NCBI GenBank assembly: GCA_007922195.1
Contig: ML682013.1
Span: 22,876,217 to 22,940,216, forward strand
From: Podocnemis expansa
Taxonomy: Eukaryota > Chordata > Testudines > Podocnemididae
Length of the DNA: 64,000 bases
Direction: 5' to 3'
Part shown: one piece after another, positions 36,429 to 48,823 of the stretch
Layout: each line of letters begins with the position of its first letter
Position numbering within the stretch: the first letter of the stretch is position 1
Program-made: the position numbers and the translations under genes
The notes under the pieces: model-generated
Database searches by the model: none
Told to the model about the DNA's origin: nothing
The model's input: the letters and a program-made list of their open reading frames with translations, nothing else

Positions 36429-37457
36429 TGTGGTGAGGCCGATTACTCCACAAGGTGGAATTGGCCTCCACTCAGGGCTGACATGCCCTTGATGTCCACT
36501 GCCTTGCAGCCCTCAATCAGAGCAAGGCAGAAAAACCCAAGTCTGCAGCCTTCAGCCCCTGAAGCAGGGCAAGGTGGAACCATCCCTCCAAGTCAATAGC
36601 CTCCAGAGTCTAGCCTTTCAGCCCTTTGGGCGAGACAAGGCCATGCAAGCAGAAAGGTCTTGGCCTCTCAGCCCCTCAGGCAGGGCAAGGCTACATAAAC
36701 AATAGCCTGGACGGTGATGGGCGGAAAGTAGGGGAACGCAGGCCCTCCCACTCCTCTGCGTTCCAGTCCGGGTGCCTAGAAGTGGCAGAACAGTGTGCCG
36801 CTATATCAGCGAGGCTCCTGCCAAATCACACTCAACCCAAACAGCTGGGCAAGTGCCTGCTGCCCCTGGGCTACTTCCTCCCAGTTCCCTTCCAGATTAC
36901 CTGGGTCCCACAGTCCTCTTCATCTGCCGGGTACACAGCCAGCGGTTGTCTGGTCAAGCCTTCACTGTCTACAGGTGGAAGGTCTGGCAGCCCCTCAGGT
37001 CTGTCTGCCAGCAGGAATTTATCCAAGTCACAGGGGCCGTACACTGCTGGATCCTTTAGGGCCTCAGCAGAGGGCAACTCCTCAAGATCTGTGGTCTGGG
37101 CCCCAGTCTGGTCCTCCAGCTCCTTAGCAGAGGGCAACTCTTTCAAGTCCTCACCCTGGGGAAAGTATAGGTCTGGGCCAGTCTCCTGATTTCTCCAGTG
37201 TTCTTTAGACTCTGCAGAGGAGAGCTCCGGCCTGTCTGTCTGTCTGTCTGTCATCTGGGGCTCTGGTAGTCAGTCAGTCCATCTCCTAAAAGGCTCCCCC
37301 TGGGAATCCCTGGTCCATCTTTTTATCCAGTCCCCCTTTCCCCAGCTCCTCCCTTAGATTCCCAGACCAAGGCCCATGCAGGAGTCTTCTCTGCCCAGCA
37401 GGGGGAGTGTGTGAGCTTTTTGGTGCCCTGTGCCAGGCGTGGCGGCCTCTCACTACA
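36429..37457. mobile_element. Solo LTR with GGAAT target duplication
   Basis: It starts TGTGGTGAGGCCG and ends CGGCCTCTCACTACA, so the termini are TG...CA and partly inverted to each other. GGAAT flanks both sides (36424-36428, 37458-37462), the 5-bp duplication typical of an integrase-mediated insertion. At 1,029 bp it is a single LTR with no internal retroelement sequence next to it. The minus strand carries a 127-codon frame (36871-37254) rich in DLEELPSAEAL-like motifs, similar to that in the unit at 15950. A TCTG/TGTC tetranucleotide run lies near 37231-37253. Orientation is undecided. Confidence 0.75.
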
Positions 37458-37574
37458 GGAATATTAATATGAATTGTGCTTTTTAGGCAACTCTTTGTGG
37501 TCTAACTGATTAAATCATTTGATATCAAGTAACTGAAAAAACAAACAATTCCTGAGGAGGTCAACCTTTAGTTA

Positions 37575-37599
<25 letters not shown>

Positions 37600-37606
<7 letters not shown>

Positions 37607-37985
37607 CAGAGTCATGTGGCACTTTAAGACTAACAGATTTATTTTTTGCATGAGCTTTCGTGGGAGAAAATCCCACTTCCTCAGATGCTTCAAAGATGGG
37701 TGAACTTACAGAATGGAATGAAAATAAATGCAAGGGGGTGTAAAAGATGGGATCAGGTCATATAGTAACAGCAGATCAGAGCAGTTGTTAGGTTCAAACC
37801 ATGGGAAGCCTGAAGTCAAATTGCCTTTTGTAATGGGAAAAGAACCCATAGTCTTGATTCAGTCCTGCTTTCACAGAATTTAGCTTGCATATTAATTCGT
37901 GTTCAGCTGTTTCTCTTTGAAGTCTTGATGTCCCAGCCACATCTCTGATGACGGTAACATGGCTATCCCTTTGGAAATTGACAAC
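37600..37985 (-). mobile_element. PLE 3'-end fragment, antisense, about 390 bp
   Basis: Read on the minus strand it ends with the tail AATAAATCTGTTAGTCTTAA, AAGTGCCACATGACTC and an A/T-rich run. Upstream it has GAAGTGGGATTTTCTCCCAC and CATTTATTTTCATTCCATTC, in the order seen at 12010-12215. The A-rich stretch at 37573-37606 lies on the 3' side of the element. Confidence 0.65.
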
Positions 37986-38930
37986 CTTTAGTAGTCAACT
38001 TATTTCCTGTTTAAAATGTGGAGATACAGATGCATCAAGAACTGAAACAGTTATTAAAGATGCCGGTTCCTTATCTGCTATGCAATCAAGTGACACTCTG
38101 GAGCTATAACATCAAACAAGTAAACTAGTGATGTTAAGTTAAATTGTTCATGTTCATATGTGGAAAAAAGTTGAAGTAATATTACAAAAAAAAATCAGAT
38201 AAAGTGATGTTAATTTTATTGCTGATTTTCCAAAATTTCCTTTCAAAATGAGATTTAGAAACAATGGCACCTTAAAGGCCATTATACTGCAATGTGCATC
38301 TTACATTAATCAAACCACTACAAAGTTGAAAGTTCTGTGGGCTCCCTGTAGCCTCACTAATCAACTACAATTTTAAATTCAATCTTGTTCTAAATGGAAG
38401 TTAAATAGGTGTTGTACTGCAGTATATTTATGCATAGTTACATAAATGGTGATCTATCACTTTAAGACAAGCAACAGGCTTTCTCTAGAGATGTGTGTGC
38501 TTTACTGTGCTGCTGAGAGCAGATTGTGTATTTGAAAATCTTGTAAATCAAACCTGTTTAGTGCACCCTATCCTATGAGCAATCTAAATGAAGACACTCT
38601 ATGGTGTCAGAATTGAAAGTGAGTTGATTATGGCTTTCCTACAGAATCATGCAAGAAACGTGCTCCCAGTGGACCTTGAAACTGGAAGGGTTGCAGAGAA
38701 TTGGACTAAATTGAAGGAGATAGTGAAGCTGATCTTCACAGACCCTGAGGCAGTCAAATAGACTGCAGCTCAGAACTGCTCACTTTCTAACATGCATTGG
38801 GCAAAACGGTGGATGTATCTTCAGAGCAATGAGTCTCTGGCAAGCTCTGTGAAGCAGACAGTCAAGCAAGCTGTCTGGATTTCTCCTTTATGAGGCCTAT
38901 TGCTTTCCAAAGAGACATAATTCCTTACAA
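37986..38930. other. Unclassified DNA upstream of the gypsy element
   Basis: No named feature. The last few hundred bases may be the decayed LTR or leader of the gypsy element that follows. Confidence 0.35.
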
Positions 38931-41900
38931 AGGAGAATTTTACATGAGGGAAATCAGAGACCTACTACGCAAATTTGTAAGAACTCATTCCAGCTACAGT
39001 TGATAACAAAAAATTCTGCTTTCACCAACTGTGATGACTTGCTGAAGGATAGGATCTTAATATGATCAAACACAAAAGGAATAACAGAAAAAAATTACGA
39101 ATGAAGGAAACTTTAACATTAGGTGAAAAAAAACAGAATAGCATGAGCACTACACACAAAGAACAAATGAAAATACTTCCTAACATCACAAAGTACACGT
39201 GATCAGGGCTAGATCAAGTTTCTTGGGAAACCCAAACTAGGTGAGGTTGTGCTCAGGCATACCAGTGCTGGGGCCCAGGCAAACAGATCTGCCAGCCATG
39301 TGAGGCAGGTCAGCTTTTAGTATTGAGGGAGCCTGATAGGCCCAAAAACCAACCAGTCACTGGCAGGTGGCCCAGCTGGCACTTGGGGTGAGGGGCCCAG
39401 GCAGTGCTGAAGGACCCAGGGTCCAAAGACCAGCCAGCTGCAGGACTGGTATTCAGCACTGTGGGGATCTGGTTGGTGCTGGGAGTGCCGGGGTTGCAGA
39501 CTGGCCTGTTGCAAAGGTGGGACAATGCTGAGGTCCAGGAAGTCAGCCCTCTCCACATGTGACTAGTGCTCAGGCTGATGGGCAACCAATATATTTTTCC
39601 TGGGTTCAAGGAGGTGGGGTCCCCCTTGAGCCCATGGCCTGGGGCTGCAGCCCCTACAGCCCCTTTATCCAGCCCTGCACATGGTAAAACAGTTATAAAC
39701 GCCAGTCAGACATACACACATTAAAAAGATAAGGTTTCAACAGCGGGGAACCAGCTTTCTGCAGCATTAAAAGAGAAGCATGACACAAAGACATAGACTC
39801 AGGAAGTTCGTTGCAAATGATGTTTGCATCATGCAAAGCAAGAGGAACAAACAGTACTTGGGAAGAGATTTATTAAGTGCCACAGAGCAAACTGTTTTGC
39901 GTAAGTATGCCTCGCAAGCAAACAGAAAACTACAGAGAATACAGTATATGTAACTGGAAAAGAAGAGGAGTTTCACAACAAAGACACATAATTGTTTTGG
40001 GCTATAATATAGAATAAGGGAAAGGATAGTGCTGAAGCATATGTAATTACCCAAATTGGTGTATGAGGTCCAGGCACTGTGGCATTTGTAAACTGCATCC
40101 CAGAGACATAATGTAGGAAAAATCCAGCCTATACAAAAACACGAAGATCAGCTGTATCAGTGAGACTAGAAGGATATGAAGACCCTCTACTCCTCATAGA
40201 GGGGACATGTTAAAATTTACATTTCTATGTATTAAATATACCAGCAAAAGCAGTATTAGAACTGACACTTTTAAAATTATTACCTGATAAAAATCCAAAT
40301 GTCAGTGGAATCCTAAATGGGTTTCTCATAGAAAAGGATATTAAGAAAAATTTCCTGAGGTGTCTGAAGGCATGGAATGTTGACTGGGAGACTGAAAAAT
40401 CAAGCTATCTAAAAATGCAATGCCAGAAGGGCAAGCACTGTGACATTAGCAATAAAACTCAATGTGGAGAAGGAACTCCAGGATATGGAACAATTGGGCA
40501 TAATTGTAAAGGCGGAGGTACCATCAGAATGGGTTAGCTTGATGTTTGCAGAAGCAAAGAAATACACTGGTGCAATCTGAATATGCAAGACCCTCAGGAC
40601 CGAAACAAAGCAATAATGAAAAACACTATAGTCAAACCACCTTAGATGACATCACTCACAAGCTATCTGCAACAAGGGTATTCAGTTTACTAGTTGCTCG
40701 ATACAGATATTGACTGATCAGACTGGACAAAATGAGCAGCAAGTTAATCACTTTCAACACTCAGAGTCCAAAATGGTGCTTCAGAAGAATGTCCCAAAGG
40801 ACATCTGTATCAGGAATAGTCCACAAAATGGTATGTGAAATACAAGAGCTGAAAGGAGTCAAAGTTATTATCAATGACATTCTAGTACATAGCAGCACCA
40901 AAGCAGGACACAATTAAACCTAATAGCACTTTTCAGAAGATGCACAGAGTGCAACATAAAACTGAATCACAAGAAAATTCAAATCAGTGTAAAGCAAGTG
41001 TGGTTGTTTTTGGTCATATCTTAGAAAAAGCAGGAATAAGATGGGATCTAGATAAAGTCAAAACAATAAAGCATTAAAAGCATTAACCTCCAAAAAAAGA
41101 ACTAGAAATGATACTAAGGATGATGACCTGCCTAATCCAGATTATCTGTGATAACAGGGAAGGAGTGAGAGAGGAACAATATCTAAAGGTGCCAGGATGG
41201 TCATCTGGACTGACCTTCCAAAACGTGAAGGATGCCATCAGCATCAAAACAAAAGTAAATATTGCATTGGAAACAAGGAAATAATACTACAAGTAAGTGC
41301 TTCACAAGCAGCAATTGAAGCAACATTGTTGGAAGAATCTACAGGGGCATGCATATCAAAAGCATTGATGCCAATGCACCACAAATAAACTCAAATTGAA
41401 AAAGAATTATTTGCTATTGGCACGGGATGTCAAAACTTAATCAGTACCTACGGCTGCATAGTACGTTGAAACTGATCACAAATGCCTAGAAAATATTCTA
41501 GAGACACCTCTAGGTTCAGACTTCAGTGCATGACCTTAAAACATCAAAGGTGTGATTTGAAAATGAAATGCAAACTCTGAAGTGAAAATCCTATATATAT
41601 CCTGTAGTATAGCTTCTCTGATGCAATCTCATAAGTACAAGACAAAAATGAGGGATTAGGCTTCAAGAAACAGGCACACATGATACTTACTAGTGCTTAG
41701 TGCCTACAAATAAGTGCTCAGAAAAAATGGAAGAAACAGACAGTGATGATGTGATGAATCTTTTGAAAGAAACTATATGATCAGTGTGGCCTGCACAAAC
41801 ACTGCATGTTCCACTGGCTATCAAGAGTCTAGTTTCATTCAAAGGAGAGTTGAAATACAGAATAAAGTACTTCTGAAAGGAGAGAAAATAGGAACTACAA

Positions 41901-42760
41901 AAAAATGCATCTGGAGATACTGAAAGAGATTCATGAGGGACATCTCAGTAATGTACAGTATGGCAAAAGATGGGCAAAGGACACACTTTATTGGATCAGC
42001 AAGAATGCATAAGTAGAGGAAGTAGTCAGAGATTGTTGAACATGTGCAAAGGACCACAGACAGAATTGGAAGGAACCAGAACAATTTGTGACATGTCTAG
42101 CTGAGCTTGGCAGGGATTGGCAAGTGCTGCATTTGAGCACAAAGGAAACCACCAGCTGCTGGTAACTGATTATTGTAGCCATTTTTTAAAGTAAGTCAAC
42201 TACAAAACATGCTGGCCAGCACTGTAGTAAGTCACACCAAGGCAATAACTTGTTAGACTTGGTATTCATGATGAGCTCATTTCAGATAATAGCCTATACC
42301 ATAAAACTGAGGAATTTCAGAAATTTGTAAAGGATTGGGGTTATGTAAAGATATCTAGCAGTCTGTATTGCCAACATACAATCATCTAGCTAAAAAAATA
42401 TCTACAAATAGCCAAACAGATACATACCAAATCATACAAAGACAATCAAGAACCTTACCTCAGTTGACTATACTATCGAATCACAGCTATAGAATCAAGG
42501 GCCTCCTCTCCGTAAATGTTAATGAGCATGATATTAAAATCCATAACCCCAGCAGAGGAGTCTCTTCTAGTCTCCAGTTACAAACTACAACAAAATAAAA
42601 TGTGCTGGGATGGAGGGAAGACGACAACAGAAATCTAGTTACAATAAAAATGTGAGAACTTTCATTAGAAACTCCAGGATAGTGATGTGAATCTTGAGTG
42701 GTCAGTAGCACCAATGATTGAAGCAGCAGAACACCTCAGGTCATATGTAATACATAGAGA
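38931..42760 (+). pseudogene. Decayed Ty3/gypsy retrotransposon (gag-pol), split by a hAT element
   Basis: Protein traces run in gypsy order on the plus strand. They are a gag-like CDDLLKDRIL near 39030; the start of reverse transcriptase (VPSEWVSLMF) near 40518-40548; NHFQHSESKM to LKGVKVIINDILVHS near 40745-40895, where the usual DD of the ADDILV box is ND; an RNase H block with QVSASQAAIEATLLEE and QIEKELFAIG near 41290-41425, where the usual CDAS aspartate is lost; and an integrase-like C-TC and TDYCSHF stretch near 42030-42190. There are many stops and frameshifts, so it is not functional. No clear LTRs were found. Confidence 0.7.
39204..39676. mobile_element. Non-autonomous hAT-like element with 8-bp TSD
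   Basis: The left end CAGGGCTAGATCAAGT and right end reverse complement CAGGGCTGGATAAAGG pair well. The flanks CACGTGAT (39196-39203) and CACATGGT (39677-39684) agree at 6 of 8 bases. The GC-rich interior has loose repeats around GGCCCAGG and CAGTGCTG and no transposase. It sits in the gag region of the gypsy relic. Confidence 0.7.
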
Positions 42761-42832
42761 TAACAGACAGCTATTTAGGTGAAAATGCAGATACCCAAGT
42801 TCTTCTCCCTTTATCTGCATGATGAGGAAAAC

Positions 42833-44350
42833 ATAGAATCATAGAAATAAAAGCTCATAAGACTCATTAAATCACCTCAAAGCTCAAAGCTCATTAAATC
42901 ACCTAGTCCAGTCCCCTGAACTTGAGCTGGACTAAGCATCACCTAGTTAGTATTTGCCTAATCTGTTTTTACAAGCTATCAGTACCTGAAATGCTATAAC
43001 CTTCCTTCATTTACAGTAAGACAGTATTTTTTAAAGCTTAATTTAAATCTCCTTTTCTTCAACTTAACCCCTTTACTTCTTGTCCTGTCCAAGTGGATCA
43101 GAATGATTTATCCCACTCTTCTTTATAACAACTTTTTGTGTACTTGAAGACTGCTGTCATGTCCTTCCAAGTCTTCTCTTCTGCAGACTAAACAAACCTT
43201 TTTTTTTCTATCCTTCCTCATAATGGAAAAGACTTTTAATTAATTTTGTTGCTCTCCTCTGGGCATTTTACAATTTGCCTGTACATTTCCCAAAATGTAG
43301 TGTGCAGAATGAGTCATAATATCCAATTTGAGGTGTTGAACAGAGGGAAAGAATTACTTCTTGTGTCTTGCTTATAACACTCCTACTATTAAATCCCACA
43401 ATGATGATCACTTTATTTGCAAAAGCATTACCTTTTTTACTCATATTTTGTTTGTGATCCAGTAGAAACTCCAGATTCTCTTTGGCAGTGCTCCTTACTA
43501 AGCAGGTATTTCCCATTTTATATTTGTGGAATTAGTTATTCTTCTTCTATGAAGTATTTTGCAATTGTCCTTCATGAATTTCATCCTATTTATTTAGGAC
43601 TACTCCAGTTTATCACAAACATTAGGAATTCTAATTCTGTTTTTTAAAGTGCTTGCAATCCCTCCTGACTTGGTATAGTCTACTAATTTTATAAGTGTAC
43701 TTTCTAGGGGTGTCACTGGTACCTGACACACATGCCCCAAGTCCCAATGCCAGTGCCCCAAATGTCTGGTGTGCCTTCCTGCTTCTCCCGGCTCCATCCC
43801 CAGCCAGGTGTCTGGGTCCGGGCCGGCCACAGCAGCACCTGCTTCTCCCTGGCCACCCACGGCAGCCATTGTGCGGCTGGGGATCAGGGGCTGGGATGGC
43901 AGTGGCAGGAGCCTGGGGCCCTGACTGTGGATTGGAGTTAGGGCCTAGGGGGCAGAGCCCAGTACTCCTGGTACTTTCTGTGCCATTATTCAAATAATTG
44001 ATGAAGATATTGAATAGAACTGAACTCACGCTAGATCCCTGCAGGAACCCGCATGATGCGCTCTTCCAGCTTGACTGTGAACCATTGATAAATAACTACT
44101 CTCTTAAATATGGTTGTCTAACCAGTTGTGCACCCACATTATAGTACATTTGTCTAAGCAATATTTCTCTGATTTCCCTGTGAGCAGGTCATGTGAAAAA
44201 GTATCAAAAGTCTTAGTAAAGTGGAGATATATCACAACTGCTTCTTCCATACCCGCAAGTTTTGTTATCCTGTCAAAGAACGTGACCCACAAGACTGCAG
44301 TGACAAGAGAAGAGAACGCTAATTGTCAAACAAAGAAACCTTTAGAACTG
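42833..44350 (-). pseudogene. CR1 LINE fragment, antisense, split by a hAT element
   Basis: Its left edge has AACATAGAATCATAGAAA, the reverse complement of a CR1 3' end. Further right, minus-strand traces include a C-terminal ORF2 region with FLLDHKQNMSKKG near 43420-43470 and, past the inserted hAT element, SSVLFNIFINYLNNG near 43985-44029 (usually SSVLFNIFINDLDDG), so the conserved acidic residues are changed. The frame is broken in many places. Confidence 0.75.
43705..43970. mobile_element. Small hAT-like element (266 bp) with perfect 8-bp TSD
   Basis: GTACTTTC flanks both ends exactly (43697-43704, 43971-43978). The left end TAGGGGTGTCACTGG and right-end reverse complement CAGGAGTACTGGGC look like decayed CAGGGGT hAT termini. 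The interior is strongly GC-rich in an otherwise AT-rich CR1. The open frames inside are composition artefacts. Confidence 0.75.
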
Positions 44351-44379
44351 CCCACCAGGTGAAGGGAAGAGGATTTGGA

Positions 44380-44500
44380 CCATAGAATTTAAGACCAGAA
44401 GGAATCATTAGGTCATCTAATCTGACTCCTCTATGTAACTGTTCTGCTAGGTAGTCAGCAACAACAAGGGCCAGGTTCAATTTCTAGGGTTTCCCCTAAA
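44380..44500 (-). mobile_element. CR1-type 3' end fragment, antisense
   Basis: CCATAGAATTTAAGACCAGA followed by AAGGAATCATTAGGTCATCT is the reverse complement of a common CR1 3' UTR end. Only about 120 bases are recognisable. Confidence 0.5.
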
Positions 44501-45107
44501 CATGAACAAACAAAACTAACTCAGGACCGACCCAGTAATCTGGAAAAACTGAGTGCCAGCCTTGGGCACCTCTAAGAAACAATGCTTCCTCACCCACAAG
44601 CACTAATTTTGTCTATGGCAAAAGGCAACTTTTATTAAAAAGTAAAGGGAATCAGAAATTTGTTTGAGAAAATATGACAACCCTATTAAAATATGCAATT
44701 GTAACATACAAACTCCATTGCAGAGTATGTTGGGCAATATTTTTTCCCTCCGTTTCTCACTTCATTGTGTGAATTCCTTTAATATGACACTCCCCTCTCC
44801 CTCCAGTGCACCCCACTCAGAGTTTTTGTCTTTGGTCAGCAACAGCTCAGACTTTAGAGCTTCATTCACATGAGTTCACCTCCCACCCGAGCTGGGGTGA
44901 ATGGGAGTGTAGAGCAATACCTCAGCTGCTCCTGCCACTGCTGCAAGTAGCTTACAGTTGCTGTTACTCATTCGGAGTTGCAGCCCACTGCACCATCATT
45001 CACTCTATCACAGTTGACCAAGGTGCCGTCATTTTCTCTGCTGTCACCTGCCTCTCTGCTGCAATCTCTACAATCCCATATCTTGAGGTCCCACCCCTTA
45101 GAATCAC
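44501..45107. other. Unclassified DNA
   Basis: No named repeat. The overlapping plus-strand frames at 44664-45117 have no domain. Confidence 0.35.
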
Positions 45108-47650
45108 CAAATCATAGAAACATACAGTTTAGAAAGTCTGTAAGTCTCATCTAGTCTAACCTCCTGCCAAGATTCAGGATTCTAAACCACCCAAGACAGA
45201 TGGCTATCCGCCCACTTTGTGAAACCCTTGGGTAAACAAGATTCCAAGACTTCCCTAGGCATTTTCTTCTATCATTGTACTGTTCTTATAATTACGAAGT
45301 TTTTCCTGAGATTTAATCTAAAACTGCTAGGCTGTAGTTTGAACCAATTGCCTCTTGTCCCACCTTGTGTTACAAAAGAGAACAAATTTTCTCCACCTTT
45401 TTATGGAAGCCTTTCAAGGGTTTGAAGACTGCTATCAAGTCCTTGCTTAATCTCCTGTTTTTCAAACTTACTCATTTCTATGTGTGGATTTTGGAGCTGC
45501 CTCTGGGGAAGACAGCTTTTTTTGGGGGGAAGGGTGAGGGGCTTATACCATATGCTGAATCCTCATTAGTCTGCTGGACGTGATCATCTTGACTGTACCC
45601 ACAGCCCCACCTCCTGCTATGAAAACAAAAAGTACAGTTTTTCATGGGCTCGTGGAAGGAGGGGTGGGACCATGCTTGTGCCCCTCTCAACCATTACCAT
45701 CCCCTACCTCCTCTCTTCCCTCCTCACCCCACCTCTATTACTCACTGCCCCATCCCTCTTCTGCCCCCTCACCCTACCCCATCACTCCCTGCTCCCGTCC
45801 CCTGCCTCTCACCTCAACCCTTATCCCTTCTGTTGAACTGGGTCCTGGGTTTGTGGGGTCCCAGTGAACCCCTCCACCCATGGTGCCACTGGGAGCTCCT
45901 TGGCTGCAGCGCCCTGTTGGCAGGGTGGGATTCTGTGCTGGAGAAATAGATCAGTCCTTACCCAGCTCCTGTGAACAATGGCTCAGCTCACTCAGTTTGG
46001 GCAGGGTCAGGGACTGTAGGAGCTGGGCTTGGGGATGGGCAAGTGTTCTGGGGGCAGGGAGCCAGAACTGAGACTGGCAAAGTAGGTTTTGAAAGAGAAT
46101 GATTCATGAAACCAAGGACAGACACACCACAGCAAAAGTGGTGGTGGGGGGGAGGCAGGCAGAGACAGAAAGAGAATCAAACCACAACCTGCAGAGTGGA
46201 AGCAAGGTGAAAAGCTGTTTGCAGCATGGCAGCACAGCAAGCAGTCAGCGAACAGGCAGCAGTGAGGCTAAAATTAAAGTGAAAGTTTGGCTGAATGATA
46301 AGTCTGCTCACTGCCTGTTGCTTCAGCAGGGAAGGGGGAGGCAAAGTGAGCAGCCAATCAGAGAAGGCAAAGCCTCCCTGTGTCTCTGATAAACTCCTCC
46401 CTTGCCCAGTTCCTTCAACCTTTGCTCATATGGCTTGCATCCCATCCTTTAATCATCTTTGTTCCTTACTTCTGTATCCTTTTCCATTTCTCTGCATTCT
46501 TGCTGTACAGTGGTGACCAAAATTGGGCACAGTACTCCAGGTGAGGCCTGACCAGTACAAAGTAGACTGAACTATCATTATTTTTATGCTATATATCTGT
46601 TCATACAAACCCAAATTACATTCACTTCCCATTATCAAGTCAGGTTGAGATTGTGATCCACCATAATTCCCAGAACTTTCCTGGCAGTGCTGCTGCCAAT
46701 CATCGCCCATTCTGTATTTGTGCATTTGATAGTTTTGCCTAAGTATAGCACCTTACTTTTTGTTGTTGTTGTTGTTGCTGTTGAATTTCATTTTTTGTTT
46801 ATAGCCTAGGTCTCCAATTTATTTGAATTTTAGCTCTGTCCTCCAAAGTGTTTGCAACCCCCCATATCTTTATTGTCTGCAAATTTGATCAGTATGCTCT
46901 CTATTCCTACATCCAGGTCATTAATAAAGATGTTGAATAACAGCAGACCCAGAAAAGATCCCTGTGGATCCCCACTAGAGACCTTCCAATGTAGTAATGT
47001 AATATCCTTCCATTAATTGTCACTCTTTGTTTGTGGTTGTTTAATTATGTATCCACTTAATGGTAGTTCTAGTGAACCCCTGTTTCTCCAGGTTACTTAT
47101 AAGAAGATGATGTGGTACTGTGTCAAAAGCCATGCTGAAGTCCAGGCATCATATCTTCATCTTATTCCCCCAGCCGATCAAAACAGCTACCCTGCCAACG
47201 AAGGAAATCAATTTGACCTGGGATGATGAATTCTTAGTAAATCCATGTTCACCTTTCATCCTCTAAGTACCTGCAAATTGAATATTTTATACATTGCTCT
47301 AATAACTTCCTAAATATGAATGACACACTGACTGTTATCTAGTTCCCTGGATCTTTATTTCTCCCCTTTTTAAAGATGGGCACTCTGTTAGCCCTTCCCT
47401 GGTCTCCTGGCATCTCTCCTGTCATCCATGTGTTTGCAGATATTAGTGGCTCTGAGGTTTCCTTAGGTAATTCATTTAGTACCCTGGGATGAATAGCATC
47501 AGGCCCGACTGATCTGATGTAATTCAAATCAGTCAGAAGATCTTTGACATATTCTTTACTTAATACCTTTGAAGTATTCTTTACTGCCTGATCTGCATCC
47601 CTTTCCCCTTATTGTCTATGATAACCTCATTTGTCATCACTTAACCTAGC
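45108..47650 (-). pseudogene. CR1 LINE fragment, antisense, with a large insertion
   Basis: It starts with AATCATAGAAACATACAG (3' end reversed). After an insertion at about 45470-46390 it continues through CAAAATTGGGCACAGTACTC near 46518 (the FWAPxxKK-type segment), a region encoding IKFADNKD near 46865-46890 in which the FADD box reads FADN, and a minus-strand frame at 47339-47527 with GPDAIHPRVLNELPKE and a VPIFKKGRNKDPGN motif. These are ordered as CR1 reverse transcriptase motifs. Stops and frameshifts are common. A (TTG)n run lies at about 46760-46780. Confidence 0.75.
45470..46390. other. GC-rich insertion in the CR1, class unknown
   Basis: CR1 sequence stops after TTTTCAAACTTACTC and resumes at AAACTCCTCCC, with AAACT on both sides as a possible short duplication. 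The inserted 0.9 kb is CCC/CT-rich on one side (45700-45850) and purine-rich on the other. I see no clear terminal repeats. The open frames inside have no domain. Confidence 0.4.
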
Positions 47651-48367
47651 TCTCAGTTATTTCAGCAGTTAGTGTTGGACCTCACTGCTAATAGAGACTG
47701 TACGAGCTCTTTTGCTGAAACACTGATCCACAGCACATTTCAGGCTAAGCCCTTGTTAATCAGTGTTTTCAGCTCTTGTGATCACATAACAAATGAAAAG
47801 ACACTCCACTGAGACTAATCAGGTCTTTCTTTGAACAGTCAAATGGGATCTAGGACTCCCTGAGCTGAACCCACACCAGCCAGTGTAAATACCTGGCTCC
47901 ATCCTCTCTCCCTTTTCACTGGGAGTTGTCATCCCTACACCCTGCTTAGCTAATACAGTTCATTTGAGGCTGACTCCATCAGCAAGGGCATGCTAAGTAA
48001 AGTTCTACTGCCTTTTATTCATACAATAAGAATAACAACATTTCATTACTCCTATATTCAATGTTAAAGTCATTTGTAACCCAAAGGGAGCCAAAATTTA
48101 TCCTTTTTCTATGCTGCTTTGTCAGTTGAATGCCTAAGTAGAGTGGGTGAGTTTATGCAGGTATGATCTGGTTCTGAATTATTCACCCCTCCAGCTCATC
48201 ATGAGATATCAGGGAAGAATTTATGAGGACTCTGTTTACATGTATATCGCAGGCCATTCAATTTCACCCAGACAATCATGCATTATGGACAAGGAGTTCA
48301 GCTGAACCAAAGAATTTTAGTCCTCAGGAGACTAAACTGTTTGCCATAGGCAGAAAAAGGAAGACAC
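47651..48367. other. Unclassified DNA
   Basis: Nothing recognised; it may include diverged CR1 at the left edge. Confidence 0.35.
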
Positions 48368-48370
48368 CAA

Positions 48371-48820
48371 GGCTATGTTTACATTAGCAAATTAGTCCCG
48401 AAAAAGGAGGCTTAATCTGGACTAATTTGGTCCCTGTCTACATTATACTTTGCCTAATTCAAATTAAAAAAATTTTCTAGTTCCAACTAAGAAAAGCTTA
48501 GTTGCAACTAGTTAGTTCGAACAATAAGTTCAAACAAGTTATTTCAAACAGTAAGTTTGAACTAAGTGCTTATGTAGCTGTGCTAGTTCAAACTAAATAA
48601 GTTCAAACTAAGTGGTTAGTTCGAACTAGCCGCATTTTTTAGTTCAAACTAACCTTTAGTTCGAACTAGTCACACTTTTTTAGTTTGAACTAAAAAGTTA
48701 GTTTAAATTAAAACATGCAGCTAGTTCAAACTAAAAAGCTGCGGTTAGTTCGAACTAACCTGGAACTGCTTAGTTCAGAGTAAGCAAGTCTAAAGTAAGC
48801 TTTCTAATGTAGACATAGCC
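48371..48820. mobile_element. MITE of the TTAGTTCGAACTAA-word family, TSD CAA
   Basis: It has clean ends GGCTATGTTTACATTAG and TAATGTAGACATAGCC, with CAA on both sides (48368-48370, 48821-48823). The interior is a dense array of AGTTCGAACTA words, many with TTCGAA intact (for example near 48615, 48655 and 48745). It is the best copy of this word family. Confidence 0.8.
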
Positions 48821-48823
48821 CAA

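Noticed and set aside
36626..37189. 187-codon plus-strand frame in the solo LTR
   Set aside because: The LTR has open frames on both strands; there is no known domain and no internal retroelement sequence beside it.
43695..43997. 100-codon GC-rich frame as a host exon
   Set aside because: It spans a 266-bp hAT-like insertion with a perfect 8-bp duplication inside CR1.
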